From an uncultured Methanobrevibacter sp. (GTDB lineage: Archaea; Methanobacteriota; Methanobacteria; Methanobacteriales; Methanobacteriaceae): 41,414 bases of DNA. Location: the NCBI GenBank assembly GCA_902785855.1, contig CADAAJ010000009.1, positions 1 to 41,414 on the forward strand. The letters are read 5' to 3'. The position numbers and the translations under genes were made by a program. This document shows, one piece after another, positions 26,882 to 34,973 of the stretch. Numbering within the stretch: the stretch's first letter is position 1; each line of letters begins with the position of its first letter. The notes beneath the pieces are model-generated. The model had not been told where the DNA came from and did no database searches. It saw only the letters and a program-made list of their open reading frames with translations.

Positions 26882-27493
26882 TTAAATATTATTAATTTCA
26901 TCAAAATACACAATATCATCACATATAACCTCAAGCAAATCTTCATCATGACTAACAGCCAATATTCCAATATTATTAACTTTGCAATAATTAATTAAAG
27001 ACTTCCAGATTTGCACCTGAGTTACAGCATCAAGCATTGTACTTATTTCATCAGCAATGATAAATTTTGTTTTAGGATTAAGTGCCCTCAATATACTAAA
27101 ACGTTGCAATTCACCACCTGAAAGTTCATTAGGCCAACGATTTAACCAATTATCTTTAATACCAAAAGTATTTTTTAAATCAGATGATGGTTTCCATGAT
27201 TCATTTAACACTTTTTCCATTTTCCATTTAGGATTCATAGTTTTTTCTGGATGCTGAAATATTAATTGTATTGGATAAAATCCTTTATTCGAAATTTTTT
27301 CACCATCAATTGTTATTTCGCCAGAATATTTGGAAATATGGTCTGAAATTATTTTACATAATGTACTTTTTCCACTACCACTGTCACCCATCAATCCTAT
27401 AACCTCATTACTATTAATTGATAAGGAAACATCTTTTAATATCTGCTTATTATTGTTATATGAAAAAGAAATATTATCTGCTTTAAGATTCAT
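26882..27493 (-). CDS. ABC importer ATPase E of nickel/peptide type, short form (copy 2)
   Basis: A 203-residue bare nucleotide-binding domain, paralogous to the copy at 24797. It has Walker A GDSGSGKS, the signature LSGGELQRF and Walker B IIADEISTMLDAVTQ. The start at ATG 27493 is preferred because GAGGAGG lies just upstream and it aligns with copy 1 (MNLKADNISFSY against MELKATNISFKY); a longer open frame merely reads back through the D gene. It overlaps the end of ATPase D by 11 bases, implying coupled translation. It is the last gene of the five-gene operon, followed by a terminator. Confidence 0.9.
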   Translation of the reverse strand: MNLKADNISFSYNNNKQILKDVSLSINSNEVIGLMGDSGSGKSTLCKIISDHISKYSGEITIDGEKISNKGFYPIQLIFQHPEKTMNPKWKMEKVLNESWKPSSDLKNTFGIKDNWLNRWPNELSGGELQRFSILRALNPKTKFIIADEISTMLDAVTQVQIWKSLINYCKVNNIGILAVSHDEDLLEVICDDIVYFDEINNI

Positions 27494-28430
27494 CGTTTGC
27501 CTCCTCAAAATCAAAACATCTGATAAATACACCATTATGATTAACAAGATTAGGAATATTATTTTCACATTTATCCATTCTATTAGGACAATTTTGATAA
27601 TATGGACATCCAGAAACATCTCCTAACGGCTGTACTCCTTCAGTTAAATTAAATCCATTTTTAGGTAATGAAGTGATTAAAGCTTTTGTATATGGATGCA
27701 ATAAGTTATCTACATTTTTAAAATTTCCCACTTTATTTATTTCAATGACATGACCTGAATAAAATACTGCAATTTTATCAGCAGTTTTTAAAGCAACATC
27801 AATTTCATGCGTAATTAATAAAACTCCTTTGCCATGTTCCTTTAAATTTTTTATATCTTCAATTGTTTCTTTAACACTTTTTGCATCAAGACCAGGTGTT
27901 GGTTCATCTGCAATTAATAATTTTGGATCATCAAGTAATGCTGTAGATAACAATACTTTTCTAGCCATCCCCCCTGATAATTCAAAAGGATATAAATTAT
28001 CCACACTTTCATCCAATCCATATTTAGTGAAAATTTCTCTTTGTCTTAATTTTTTCTCATTATATTCCTTTTCATCTTTGCATTCGCCTATTGCCTGTTC
28101 AGACACTTTCATAAGAGGATCTAAAAAATTAACAGACTGAGGAATTAAACAAATTTCATTACCTCTTAATTTTTCTTTTAAATCCTGGTCTAGAATATCA
28201 CCTTTATATTTAATTTCACCTGAAACATTAGAGTTATAAGGCAAAATACCTAATAAAGAATGGGCTAAAAGACTTTTACCAGAACCACTGGAACCCAATA
28301 TTGCAACAATTTCATTTTCATTAACATCAATTGATAAATCAGATATAACCTTAGAATCATGTCTATTTAAACCCTGAACATATTGTGTAAATGATATTGA
28401 TAAATTATTTACTTCTAATAATTTTGTCAT
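27483..28430 (-). CDS. ABC importer ATPase D of nickel/peptide type (copy 2)
   Basis: A 315-residue ATPase, the same length as its paralogue at 23848. It has Walker A GSSGSGKS, the signature LSGGMARKVLLS and Walker B LIADEPTPGLDAKSV. The C-terminal cysteine tail is GCPYYQNCPNRMDKCE with a late RCF, equal in spacing to copy 1. A GGTGT Shine-Dalgarno site precedes the ATG. It lies 12 bases after permease C and overlaps ATPase E. Confidence 0.9.
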   Translation of the reverse strand: MTKLLEVNNLSISFTQYVQGLNRHDSKVISDLSIDVNENEIVAILGSSGSGKSLLAHSLLGILPYNSNVSGEIKYKGDILDQDLKEKLRGNEICLIPQSVNFLDPLMKVSEQAIGECKDEKEYNEKKLRQREIFTKYGLDESVDNLYPFELSGGMARKVLLSTALLDDPKLLIADEPTPGLDAKSVKETIEDIKNLKEHGKGVLLITHEIDVALKTADKIAVFYSGHVIEINKVGNFKNVDNLLHPYTKALITSLPKNGFNLTEGVQPLGDVSGCPYYQNCPNRMDKCENNIPNLVNHNGVFIRCFDFEEANDES

Positions 28431-28442
28431 AATAACACCATC

Positions 28443-29297
28443 CTATTTATTCGCTTCTGAAGGGTCAAATAATTTTTTAAGATTATCTCCAATAATATCA
28501 AACAACAATACCACAATCAATAGAGCTACACCTGGGAAAAATGCTAACCACCAAGCACCCATTGCAAGATATGACATAGATTCAGATAATATTATACCAA
28601 TAGCTGGCTCATGAGGAGATAAACCAAATCCTAAAAAGGTTACACTTGATTCATGCATAATTGCATGTGGAAATACAAGTAATGTTCCAACAAATATTTG
28701 AGACAATACCAATGGTAAAATATGCTCTTTTGCAATCCATAATTTACTTTTTCCAAATTTAGATGATAATGATACAAATTCAGAAGTATTAATTTGAAGA
28801 ACTTCGGCCCTTAATACTCTTGTTAGATTAATCCAATGCGAAAATGCTACAGCCATAATCACACCAAATGCACCTTTTCCTAATGAAATAGAAATCATCA
28901 TGATTAGCAATATGTGAGGTATTGATGCAAATAAATCTATTAACCAAGAAACAGCAGAATCACAAACCCTGTTAAAACTTGCAACAAATGCTAAAACAGT
29001 AGCAATTATACTGGAAATTATAGATGCTCCTATACCAATTACAATACTTAAACTCAATCCCTTAACAGTTCTTAAAAACATATCTCTACCCATCCAATCA
29101 GTACCAAAAATATGTTCAAAAGATGGAGGCTTCATTGTTTTTGTAAAGTCTGTTGATAAATTGGCATCAATCATCATTCCACAAATAAATATAACCAATA
29201 AAACTAATCCTGTTAAACCTATTGTCAAAAGTGTTTTTTGTCTTAAATTTAATGAACTAAATAAACCTCTATTATACCATGGGAGTTCACTCATCAT
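28443..29297 (-). CDS. ABC importer permease C of nickel/peptide type (copy 2)
   Basis: A 284-residue DppC/NikC-type permease with the HIFGTDWMGRDMFLRTVKGL motif, about six hydrophobic helices, the HILPLVLSQIFVGT region and FLGFGLSPHEPAIG near the end. The start at ATG 29297 (or 29294) is favoured over an in-frame GTG at 29303 since AGAGGTGA directly precedes it and the length then equals that of copy 1. It overlaps the end of permease B. It forms the transport channel together with permease B. Confidence 0.9.
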   Translation of the reverse strand: MMSELPWYNRGLFSSLNLRQKTLLTIGLTGLVLLVIFICGMMIDANLSTDFTKTMKPPSFEHIFGTDWMGRDMFLRTVKGLSLSIVIGIGASIISSIIATVLAFVASFNRVCDSAVSWLIDLFASIPHILLIMMISISLGKGAFGVIMAVAFSHWINLTRVLRAEVLQINTSEFVSLSSKFGKSKLWIAKEHILPLVLSQIFVGTLLVFPHAIMHESSVTFLGFGLSPHEPAIGIILSESMSYLAMGAWWLAFFPGVALLIVVLLFDIIGDNLKKLFDPSEANK

Positions 29298-30282
29298 CTT
29301 CACCTCTTAATCTTGGATCTACATATTTATAAATCATATCTGCAAGAAGGTTACCAACAAATACAAAAATAGTACTTATAATAACAATACCTAACAACAA
29401 AGGTACATCTGACCTAAGTCCTGCAGCTACTGTTGCCTGACCAATACCAGGATATGCAAATACCTGTTCAACAAGGATTGTTCCACCAAATAACTCATTA
29501 AAAGATAAAAATTGAATTGTAATTGCTGGAAGTAAAACATTCCTAATTCCATGATTTTTTATTATTCCCCAGAAACTTTCACCTCTAGCCTGTGCAAATA
29601 AAAAATAATCACTTTTTTTAACACTAATTAATTTATCTCGTGTATACATAGTTAAAGAAGCAATACCAACAATACTTAAAGTAACAGCCGGTAATATTAA
29701 CCTATATAACCACTGCCAAAATGTAACTGTATCTGACAGTTGTCCAATCGGAACTGAAAGTCCTATTGGGAACCAACCCAAATACACTGAAAATACCATC
29801 AAGATTACTAATCCTATCCAAAAAGTAGGTGTAGATTGTAATATATAACAATAAGTTTTAATAGCCTTATCTGCCAAACTGCCCTCCTTTGCACCTGCAA
29901 TTATACCTAAACCAAAACCTACAACACCAGAAATTAACCAGGAAACAACCATAAGAGTTAATGAAGCTGTGAATTTCTGAACAATAACTTCAGTTACAGG
30001 AACTCTATAAATTAATGAAAATCCCATACTTCCAGATGCTAAAGTTTGAAGCCAACCCAATACTCTTTCACCTAAAGACAGATTTGTACCCCAATATTCA
30101 CCAATAATAGATAATTGTTGTTGACTAACAATTCTTTGACCAAGATATGCTTTGACTGGATCAATTGGAGATAATTGAATCATGATAAAACTGATTGCTG
30201 CAATAACTATTAATAAAATTAGTAATCTGATAGCTTTAAAACCTAAAAATTTAGCTAATTTTTTATTGTTAATTTTAATCAA
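29287..30282 (-). CDS. ABC importer permease B of nickel/peptide type (copy 2), start uncertain
   Basis: A DppB/NikB-type permease, 331 residues from TTG 30282 or 328 from ATT 30273. It shares with copy 1 the IDPVKAYLGQ loop, YTRDKLISVKKSDYFLFA, HGIRNVLLPAITIQFLSF and EQVFAYPGIGQATVAAGL. The TTG at 30282 directly touches the GAGGG Shine-Dalgarno run, leaving no spacing. The ATT at 30273 has 9 bases of spacing and aligns exactly with the TTG start of copy 1, so initiation at ATT is plausible. A hairpin with a T-run separates it from the binding protein gene. Confidence 0.88.
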   Translation of the reverse strand: MIKINNKKLAKFLGFKAIRLLILLIVIAAISFIMIQLSPIDPVKAYLGQRIVSQQQLSIIGEYWGTNLSLGERVLGWLQTLASGSMGFSLIYRVPVTEVIVQKFTASLTLMVVSWLISGVVGFGLGIIAGAKEGSLADKAIKTYCYILQSTPTFWIGLVILMVFSVYLGWFPIGLSVPIGQLSDTVTFWQWLYRLILPAVTLSIVGIASLTMYTRDKLISVKKSDYFLFAQARGESFWGIIKNHGIRNVLLPAITIQFLSFNELFGGTILVEQVFAYPGIGQATVAAGLRSDVPLLLGIVIISTIFVFVGNLLADMIYKYVDPRLRGEDDE

Positions 30283-30293
30283 CCCTCAAAATT

Positions 30294-30339
30294 TTAAAAA
30301 AAAAGAATAAATAAATGATTTATAAAATATAAATCATTT
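30294..30339 (-). terminator. Hairpin with T-run between binding protein and permease of copy 2 (likely attenuator)
   Basis: AAATGATTTAT (30313-30323) and ATAAATCATTT (30329-30339) are exact 11-bp complements around 5 bases. On the minus strand the hairpin is followed about 8 bases later by a T-rich run (30304-30294). Partial termination here would make more binding protein than permease, as is common for such importers. Confidence 0.6.
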
Positions 30340-30347
30340 TTAAATAT

Positions 30348-31958
30348 TTAATTTGATGTTTCATTAACACGTTTCCAATCGTAGATATTACCCCATATAT
30401 CTCCACCGTGTGGATAAATTAAATGAGTATTCTTGGAAATATCTAATGAATCACTAACAAAGTATGTGTAATCCACAGTACCAATCCATAAAAATGGATA
30501 ATGAGAGTTAGCTTGCTGAGCAGCTTGAGACCAAGTACCATATGATGAATTAATATCTTGAGCCATAGCAGAATCAATTGATGAATCTACTGAAGAATCA
30601 TTAAGCATTTCAGGGTTATCATAACCTTGAGCAGCAACTCTTGAATCATATTGATGTTCAATTGCAATTGGATCAGCGGAACCGAATCCCCATACAACAC
30701 CTTGCTGATATTTTACAGGGTCAATATCATCCCAGCTTCCGCCTTGAGGAGATATTTGAATACCTAATCCTTTAGCTTGTTCTGCAACAGCTACTGCAAT
30801 TGCTTGTCTTTCTGTAGCTTTTGAATTATAATAAATTGAAAATTCAGCTTTTTGACCATCTTTTTCTACTATTCCATCACCGTCAGTATCTTCCCAACCA
30901 GCTTCTTTAAGAATAGATTTTGCTTTATCTACATCACCATCTTTAAATGTTGAATTAAATGCCCATGGTAATTGACTAGCAACACCATTATAAGATATGT
31001 TACCAAATCCATTTAATGAACCATCAACTAAAGATTGCCTATTAATACCAACACTTAAAGCTTCTCTTATAGCAGGATCTGCAGTAACATTATTACCAAA
31101 GGTTAAGTTTTCATCACCTGCAGTTTTACCAGTATTATTTTGAGTAGGTAATGAAATTCCACGTACATCAATTGAATCAAAGTATTCTAAATGATATCCT
31201 TTAACAGTTTCATTTCCATATGCTACCGGCACTTCAGCTATATCTACATCACCATTTTTGACTGCTGCAAATGCTGCATCAGGATCTAAGAATAAATTAG
31301 TTATTTTCTCAAAGTATGGTTTCTCACCATAATAATCAGGATTTTTTTCTAAAATAAATTGTTGTCCTTTATCCCATTGAGCTAATTTATATGGTCCAGA
31401 CCCAATTGGATTTTGACCATAAGAATCTTCATCATAATTAGCTTTTGGAACAATACCAACATCAGTCAATTTATTAATAAAAGTTGAATCTGATTTATTA
31501 AGAGTAAATACTACTTTAGTATCACCATCTGCTTTAGCTTCATCCATTGAAGTTAAATCTGCCCCTTCACCTAACTCTTTTGCTTTATTATATGAAAATG
31601 CAACATCTTCAGCAGTTAATTTTGCACCATCAGTGAATTTAACATCATCACGAATTTCAACCGTATATTCTTTATAATCACTTGAAATTTCATAATTTTT
31701 TGCTAAATCATTGACAAAGTTATTATCCGCATTTCTTTTTAAAAGAGTACTTTGTATAAGTGGTTCTGTTCCAGAATCATGGTATCCCCAACCATGCATA
31801 GGATCAAACCCAAATTCAGGTTCTTCACCATGAGCAGCAACACAAGCAACCAATTCATTAGGAGCATGCTGTGTATTACCACCACCCAAGGCAATTGCAA
31901 CTACACCAACTATTGCAATAACTAGTACTATTGCACCAATAATATATTTTTTATCCAT
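30348..31958 (-). CDS. ABC importer extracellular binding protein, family 5 (copy 2)
   Basis: A 536-residue solute-binding protein, paralogue of copy 1. It starts MDKKYIIGAI with a hydrophobic anchor to about residue 25 (no lipobox), followed by GEEPEFGFDPMHGWGYHDSGTEPLIQS (described by its conserved FDPMHGWG core), LTAEDVAFSYNKAKE, NPIGSGPYKLAQWDKGQ and a GWEDTDGDGIVEKDG calcium-like loop that copy 1 also has. Copy 2 has no cysteine where copy 1 has GCGHQ, so ligand preference may differ. GAGGAAA precedes the ATG. The operator pair lies 57 bases upstream of the start. It is the first gene of the five-gene operon. Confidence 0.9.
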   Translation of the reverse strand: MDKKYIIGAIVLVIAIVGVVAIALGGGNTQHAPNELVACVAAHGEEPEFGFDPMHGWGYHDSGTEPLIQSTLLKRNADNNFVNDLAKNYEISSDYKEYTVEIRDDVKFTDGAKLTAEDVAFSYNKAKELGEGADLTSMDEAKADGDTKVVFTLNKSDSTFINKLTDVGIVPKANYDEDSYGQNPIGSGPYKLAQWDKGQQFILEKNPDYYGEKPYFEKITNLFLDPDAAFAAVKNGDVDIAEVPVAYGNETVKGYHLEYFDSIDVRGISLPTQNNTGKTAGDENLTFGNNVTADPAIREALSVGINRQSLVDGSLNGFGNISYNGVASQLPWAFNSTFKDGDVDKAKSILKEAGWEDTDGDGIVEKDGQKAEFSIYYNSKATERQAIAVAVAEQAKGLGIQISPQGGSWDDIDPVKYQQGVVWGFGSADPIAIEHQYDSRVAAQGYDNPEMLNDSSVDSSIDSAMAQDINSSYGTWSQAAQQANSHYPFLWIGTVDYTYFVSDSLDISKNTHLIYPHGGDIWGNIYDWKRVNETSN

Positions 31959-32014
31959 TTTATTTTCCTCATTAAAAAAACTATTTTACTATAAATTCAA
32001 GGTAATATCATGAA

Positions 32015-32055
32015 AGTAATACTATTTTATATAAATATAATATATAAGTAATACT
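32015..32055 (-). promoter_or_regulatory. Paired operator (AGTAATACT twice, 32-bp spacing) at the promoter of transporter copy 2
   Basis: Exact AGTAATACT copies at 32015-32023 and 32047-32055 flank an AT-rich core with two TATA-like elements (32024-32046) that read toward the binding protein gene. Transcription from either would start near or inside the proximal copy, so binding would occlude the promoter. Confidence 0.8.
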
Positions 32056-32145
32056 TTTTTAAATAAAGATATTACAAATAATTTTATTAAAATTTAAAGT
32101 ATTTAAAAATTACGATAAAAAATGTTTACATGAAAAATAAGAAAA

Positions 32146-32168
32146 TTAAAAAAAAAATAAAAAAAAAG
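32146..32168 (-). terminator. U-tract terminator behind the P-type ATPase gene
   Basis: On the minus strand, directly after the stop codon, T9-A-T10-AATT follows with no hairpin. Long U-tracts alone suffice for termination in many archaea. Confidence 0.5.
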
Positions 32169-32169
32169 A

Positions 32170-34404
32170 TTAGAATAAAGGATCTTTTACCATTCCAATT
32201 CTAAATGAATTTAAAATAACTAAAAGAGTTAATCCTAAATCTCCAAAACCAACAGACATCATCAATGTAATAATTCCAGCAATAGCAAGAATTACACATA
32301 ATAGTTTAACTGAAATAGCTAAAGTAATATTCTGTTTAATAATGCCCATTGTTTTATTTGATAAAGAGAACAAATAAGGTAATTTGGAAATATCATCTTG
32401 CATCAATGCTACATCAGCTGTTTCAATAGCTACGTCAGAACCTGCAGCACCCATTGCAATACCAATATTAGCACGTGCTAATGCTGGAGCATCGTTAATT
32501 CCATCCCCAACCATAGCAACATCACCAAATTTATTCCTAATAGTATCTAATAAGTTTAATTTATCCTGTGGAAGTAAATTTGAATAAACATATTTAATTC
32601 CAATTTCATCAGCAACTTTTTGAGCTGCAAGTTTATTATCTCCAGTAAGCATAATTGTTTTAACACCTTGGTTATTTAAATCAGCCATAACTTCACTTGC
32701 ATTATCTCTTATTTTATCAGATACAGTAATAATAGCTAGAACTTTCTCAGCATCACCAATAAATACAACAGTTTTTCCTTCAGCAGAATAATTATTAATT
32801 TCATCCTGTGAAATATCAAATGAACTGCCTTCAATTAATGATTCATTAGCAGCATAATATTGTTTATCACCAATAACTCCAACAATTCCTTTACCAGGAA
32901 CATTTTTAAAGTCTTCTATTTCATCAAAGGAAATATCATTCATTGAAGCATAATCCACAATAGCCTGTGAAATTGGATGTGAAGAATTATGTTCAAGTGA
33001 TGCAGCAATTTCAACAATTTCATTTTCAGAGTATTTTTCATCCAATACTACAACATCACTTAAAACCAATTTACCCTCTGTTAAAGTACCAGTTTTATCA
33101 AAAATAACTGCTTTAATATCACGCATCTCTTCAACATAAGAACTACCTTTAATCAATACCCCATTTCTAGTAGCTGAGGTAATAGCAGATACCATTCCAA
33201 CAGGTGTTGAAATCAAAAATGCACAAGGACATGAAATTACTAAAAGAGAAAGTGCCTTATAAACCCAATCATTTAATGGTAAACCTAAAGCAAAAGGCGG
33301 AATAAGAGCTACACATATTGCCGCAATCATCATAATAGGAGTATAATATTTAGCCACTTTTTCTACAAGAGACTCAGTTTCTGATCTGTTAAGTTGTGAA
33401 CTTTTAACCATAGTAACAATTTTTGAAATAACTGAATCCTTAGCTTTTTTAGTTACAACAGCTTCAAAATATCCATCTTCATTAACAGTACCTGAAAATA
33501 CTTCATCCCCAACTTCTTTAGCAACAGGAACACTCTCACCAGTAATGGAAGCTTGATTAATAGAAGATGAACCACTAACAATTTTTCCATCCAACGGAAC
33601 TTTATCCCCTGGTTTTACAATAACAATATCACCAATATTGACATCATCCACGTTTTTAATCTCTTCGCCCCCATCTACTTTAACTCTAGCAGTATCAGGA
33701 GCAATTTCTACTAATGATTTAATTGAACGTTTTGCTCTGTGTTCAGCATAGTCTTCAAGGAATTCAGCAATATAATATAAAAATGTTACTGCAGCACCTT
33801 CTTCAGGATGCCCTATGACAAAAGAAGCAATACATGCAATACACATTAACATAGAAGGCCCAATAGTATGTTTATTGACTAGAGATTTATATGCTGAAAT
33901 AGCAATTTCATAACCAGCAATTACAGCACCAATCATGAAAATAATTGTTACTACTGTTGGATTAAAAGATAAAAATTCTAAAATATGACCTAAAGCAAAA
34001 CAAATTCCACTTGCAACAATGATTTGAATAGGTCTATTAGCAATTAATGGTTTTCCTTCAGCCAATAATTCTTCCTCTTCTTCTGATTCATCATCGTCAT
34101 GATGATGTTCATGTTCATGACCGTGATCATGATCGTGTTCGTGATCATGGTCATCATCACAACAATCTGAACAACCACAAAGTGATATATCAGCATTTTC
34201 ATCAACAATCCGAGAATCGCTGTGATCATGAACGCTTAAATCTGTATTTTCTTGATATTCTTTTAATAAATTTTTATCGAAATGTTTAATATTTGTACAA
34301 TGTATATCATCACATTCTGGATCAAAACAAATATAGTTGTAATGTTCTGGATTATAACAATTTTCATCATCACAATCTGAATCATAACAGTTATTTTTTG
34401 CCAT
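32170..34404 (-). CDS. Zinc/cadmium-type P1B-2 ATPase with metal-rich N-terminus
   Basis: A 744-residue exporter. The membrane metal site is CPC (392-394), the phosphorylated aspartate is D436 in DKTGTLT, TGES, HP (SSHPIS) and GDGINDAP complete the P-type set, and a GDLGLTLLV segment near the end carries the aspartate typical of Zn/Cd/Pb pumps such as ZntA. No classic GMxCxxC domain is seen. Instead two 20-residue repeats place metal ligands at C6, C11, C16, H21, C26, C31, C36 and H41, and a later stretch (about 72-107) is CGCSDCC followed by alternating Asp/His. The ArsR gene lies 20 bases upstream, giving a metal-induced two-gene unit. Confidence 0.93.
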   Translation of the reverse strand: MAKNNCYDSDCDDENCYNPEHYNYICFDPECDDIHCTNIKHFDKNLLKEYQENTDLSVHDHSDSRIVDENADISLCGCSDCCDDDHDHEHDHDHGHEHEHHHDDDESEEEEELLAEGKPLIANRPIQIIVASGICFALGHILEFLSFNPTVVTIIFMIGAVIAGYEIAISAYKSLVNKHTIGPSMLMCIACIASFVIGHPEEGAAVTFLYYIAEFLEDYAEHRAKRSIKSLVEIAPDTARVKVDGGEEIKNVDDVNIGDIVIVKPGDKVPLDGKIVSGSSSINQASITGESVPVAKEVGDEVFSGTVNEDGYFEAVVTKKAKDSVISKIVTMVKSSQLNRSETESLVEKVAKYYTPIMMIAAICVALIPPFALGLPLNDWVYKALSLLVISCPCAFLISTPVGMVSAITSATRNGVLIKGSSYVEEMRDIKAVIFDKTGTLTEGKLVLSDVVVLDEKYSENEIVEIAASLEHNSSHPISQAIVDYASMNDISFDEIEDFKNVPGKGIVGVIGDKQYYAANESLIEGSSFDISQDEINNYSAEGKTVVFIGDAEKVLAIITVSDKIRDNASEVMADLNNQGVKTIMLTGDNKLAAQKVADEIGIKYVYSNLLPQDKLNLLDTIRNKFGDVAMVGDGINDAPALARANIGIAMGAAGSDVAIETADVALMQDDISKLPYLFSLSNKTMGIIKQNITLAISVKLLCVILAIAGIITLMMSVGFGDLGLTLLVILNSFRIGMVKDPLF

Positions 34405-34424
34405 AATCTCACCAAGTTTATAAA

Positions 34425-34799
34425 TTATTCTAATATATGCTCTAAACCAATTTTGTATATCATTTCAATGTGAAGGTCAGTAAGAGAATATCTTGCCATT
34501 TTACCTTCTTTTTGATATTTGACCATGTTATTTGCACGCAATATTCTTAATTGATTTGAAACATTTGTTTGATTTAAATCAAGTGCTTCACAAATATCAC
34601 AAACACATAAATCTTCTATACAAAGTAGTGAAATAATCTTTAACCTTGTTGGGTTTCCAAATATTTTAAAGAATTCTGATAGCTCAGAAAATTCAGATTC
34701 TTCTGGTATACGTTCTTTTACTCTATCCACAATATCTTCATGAGAGTTAAAGACATCACATACATCATCGTTTTTATTTTCAAGATTATTATTTTTCAT
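34425..34799 (-). CDS. ArsR/SmtB-family metal-sensing repressor
   Basis: About 124 residues, a winged helix with helix 3 metal motif DLCVCDIC (C65, C67, C70) and the recognition helix NQTNVSNQLRIL. Helix 5 has the canonical zinc motif D108-x-H110-x10-H121-x2-E124. Both classic metal sites of the family are thus present, which fits a Zn/Cd sensor that leaves DNA when metal binds. The start at ATG 34799 is preferred because GTGATT lies 4 bases upstream; a longer frame passes through that site. It is immediately upstream of the P-type ATPase and most likely regulates it and itself. A 22-bp palindromic sequence lies above its TATA box. Confidence 0.9.
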   Translation of the reverse strand: MKNNNLENKNDDVCDVFNSHEDIVDRVKERIPEESEFSELSEFFKIFGNPTRLKIISLLCIEDLCVCDICEALDLNQTNVSNQLRILRANNMVKYQKEGKMARYSLTDLHIEMIYKIGLEHILE

Positions 34800-34855
34800 A
34801 GTAATCACATATATTACATTTACATATTTGGACATGAGATATATTTAAATGTTTT

Positions 34856-34877
34856 CATATCATGATATTGTGATATG
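34856..34877. promoter_or_regulatory. Palindrome upstream of the arsR-like gene
   Basis: CATATC and GATATG flank a 10-base centre, and the internal ATATCATGATAT is itself a perfect palindrome. It lies about 10 bases upstream of the TATA-like ATATTTAAA on the minus strand. It could be the binding site of the ArsR-type repressor or of an activator. Confidence 0.4.
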
Positions 34878-34973
34878 TATTAAAGATGTTTACTAATTAG
34901 AATAATCAATAACTATAAAATATTTTAAAATTAAAAATTATATTATAATAAAATATTATAGGATAAAATCTAA

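Noticed and set aside
27494-27619. Longer N-terminus for ATPase E copy 2
   Set aside because: These codons overlap the end of ATPase D in another frame; a strong Shine-Dalgarno site and alignment with copy 1 place the start at 27493.
34044-34289. Open frames on both strands rich in His/Met over the Asp/His segment of the P-type ATPase
   Set aside because: They are frame shadows of the repetitive GAT/CAT codons in the real gene and have no start signals of their own.
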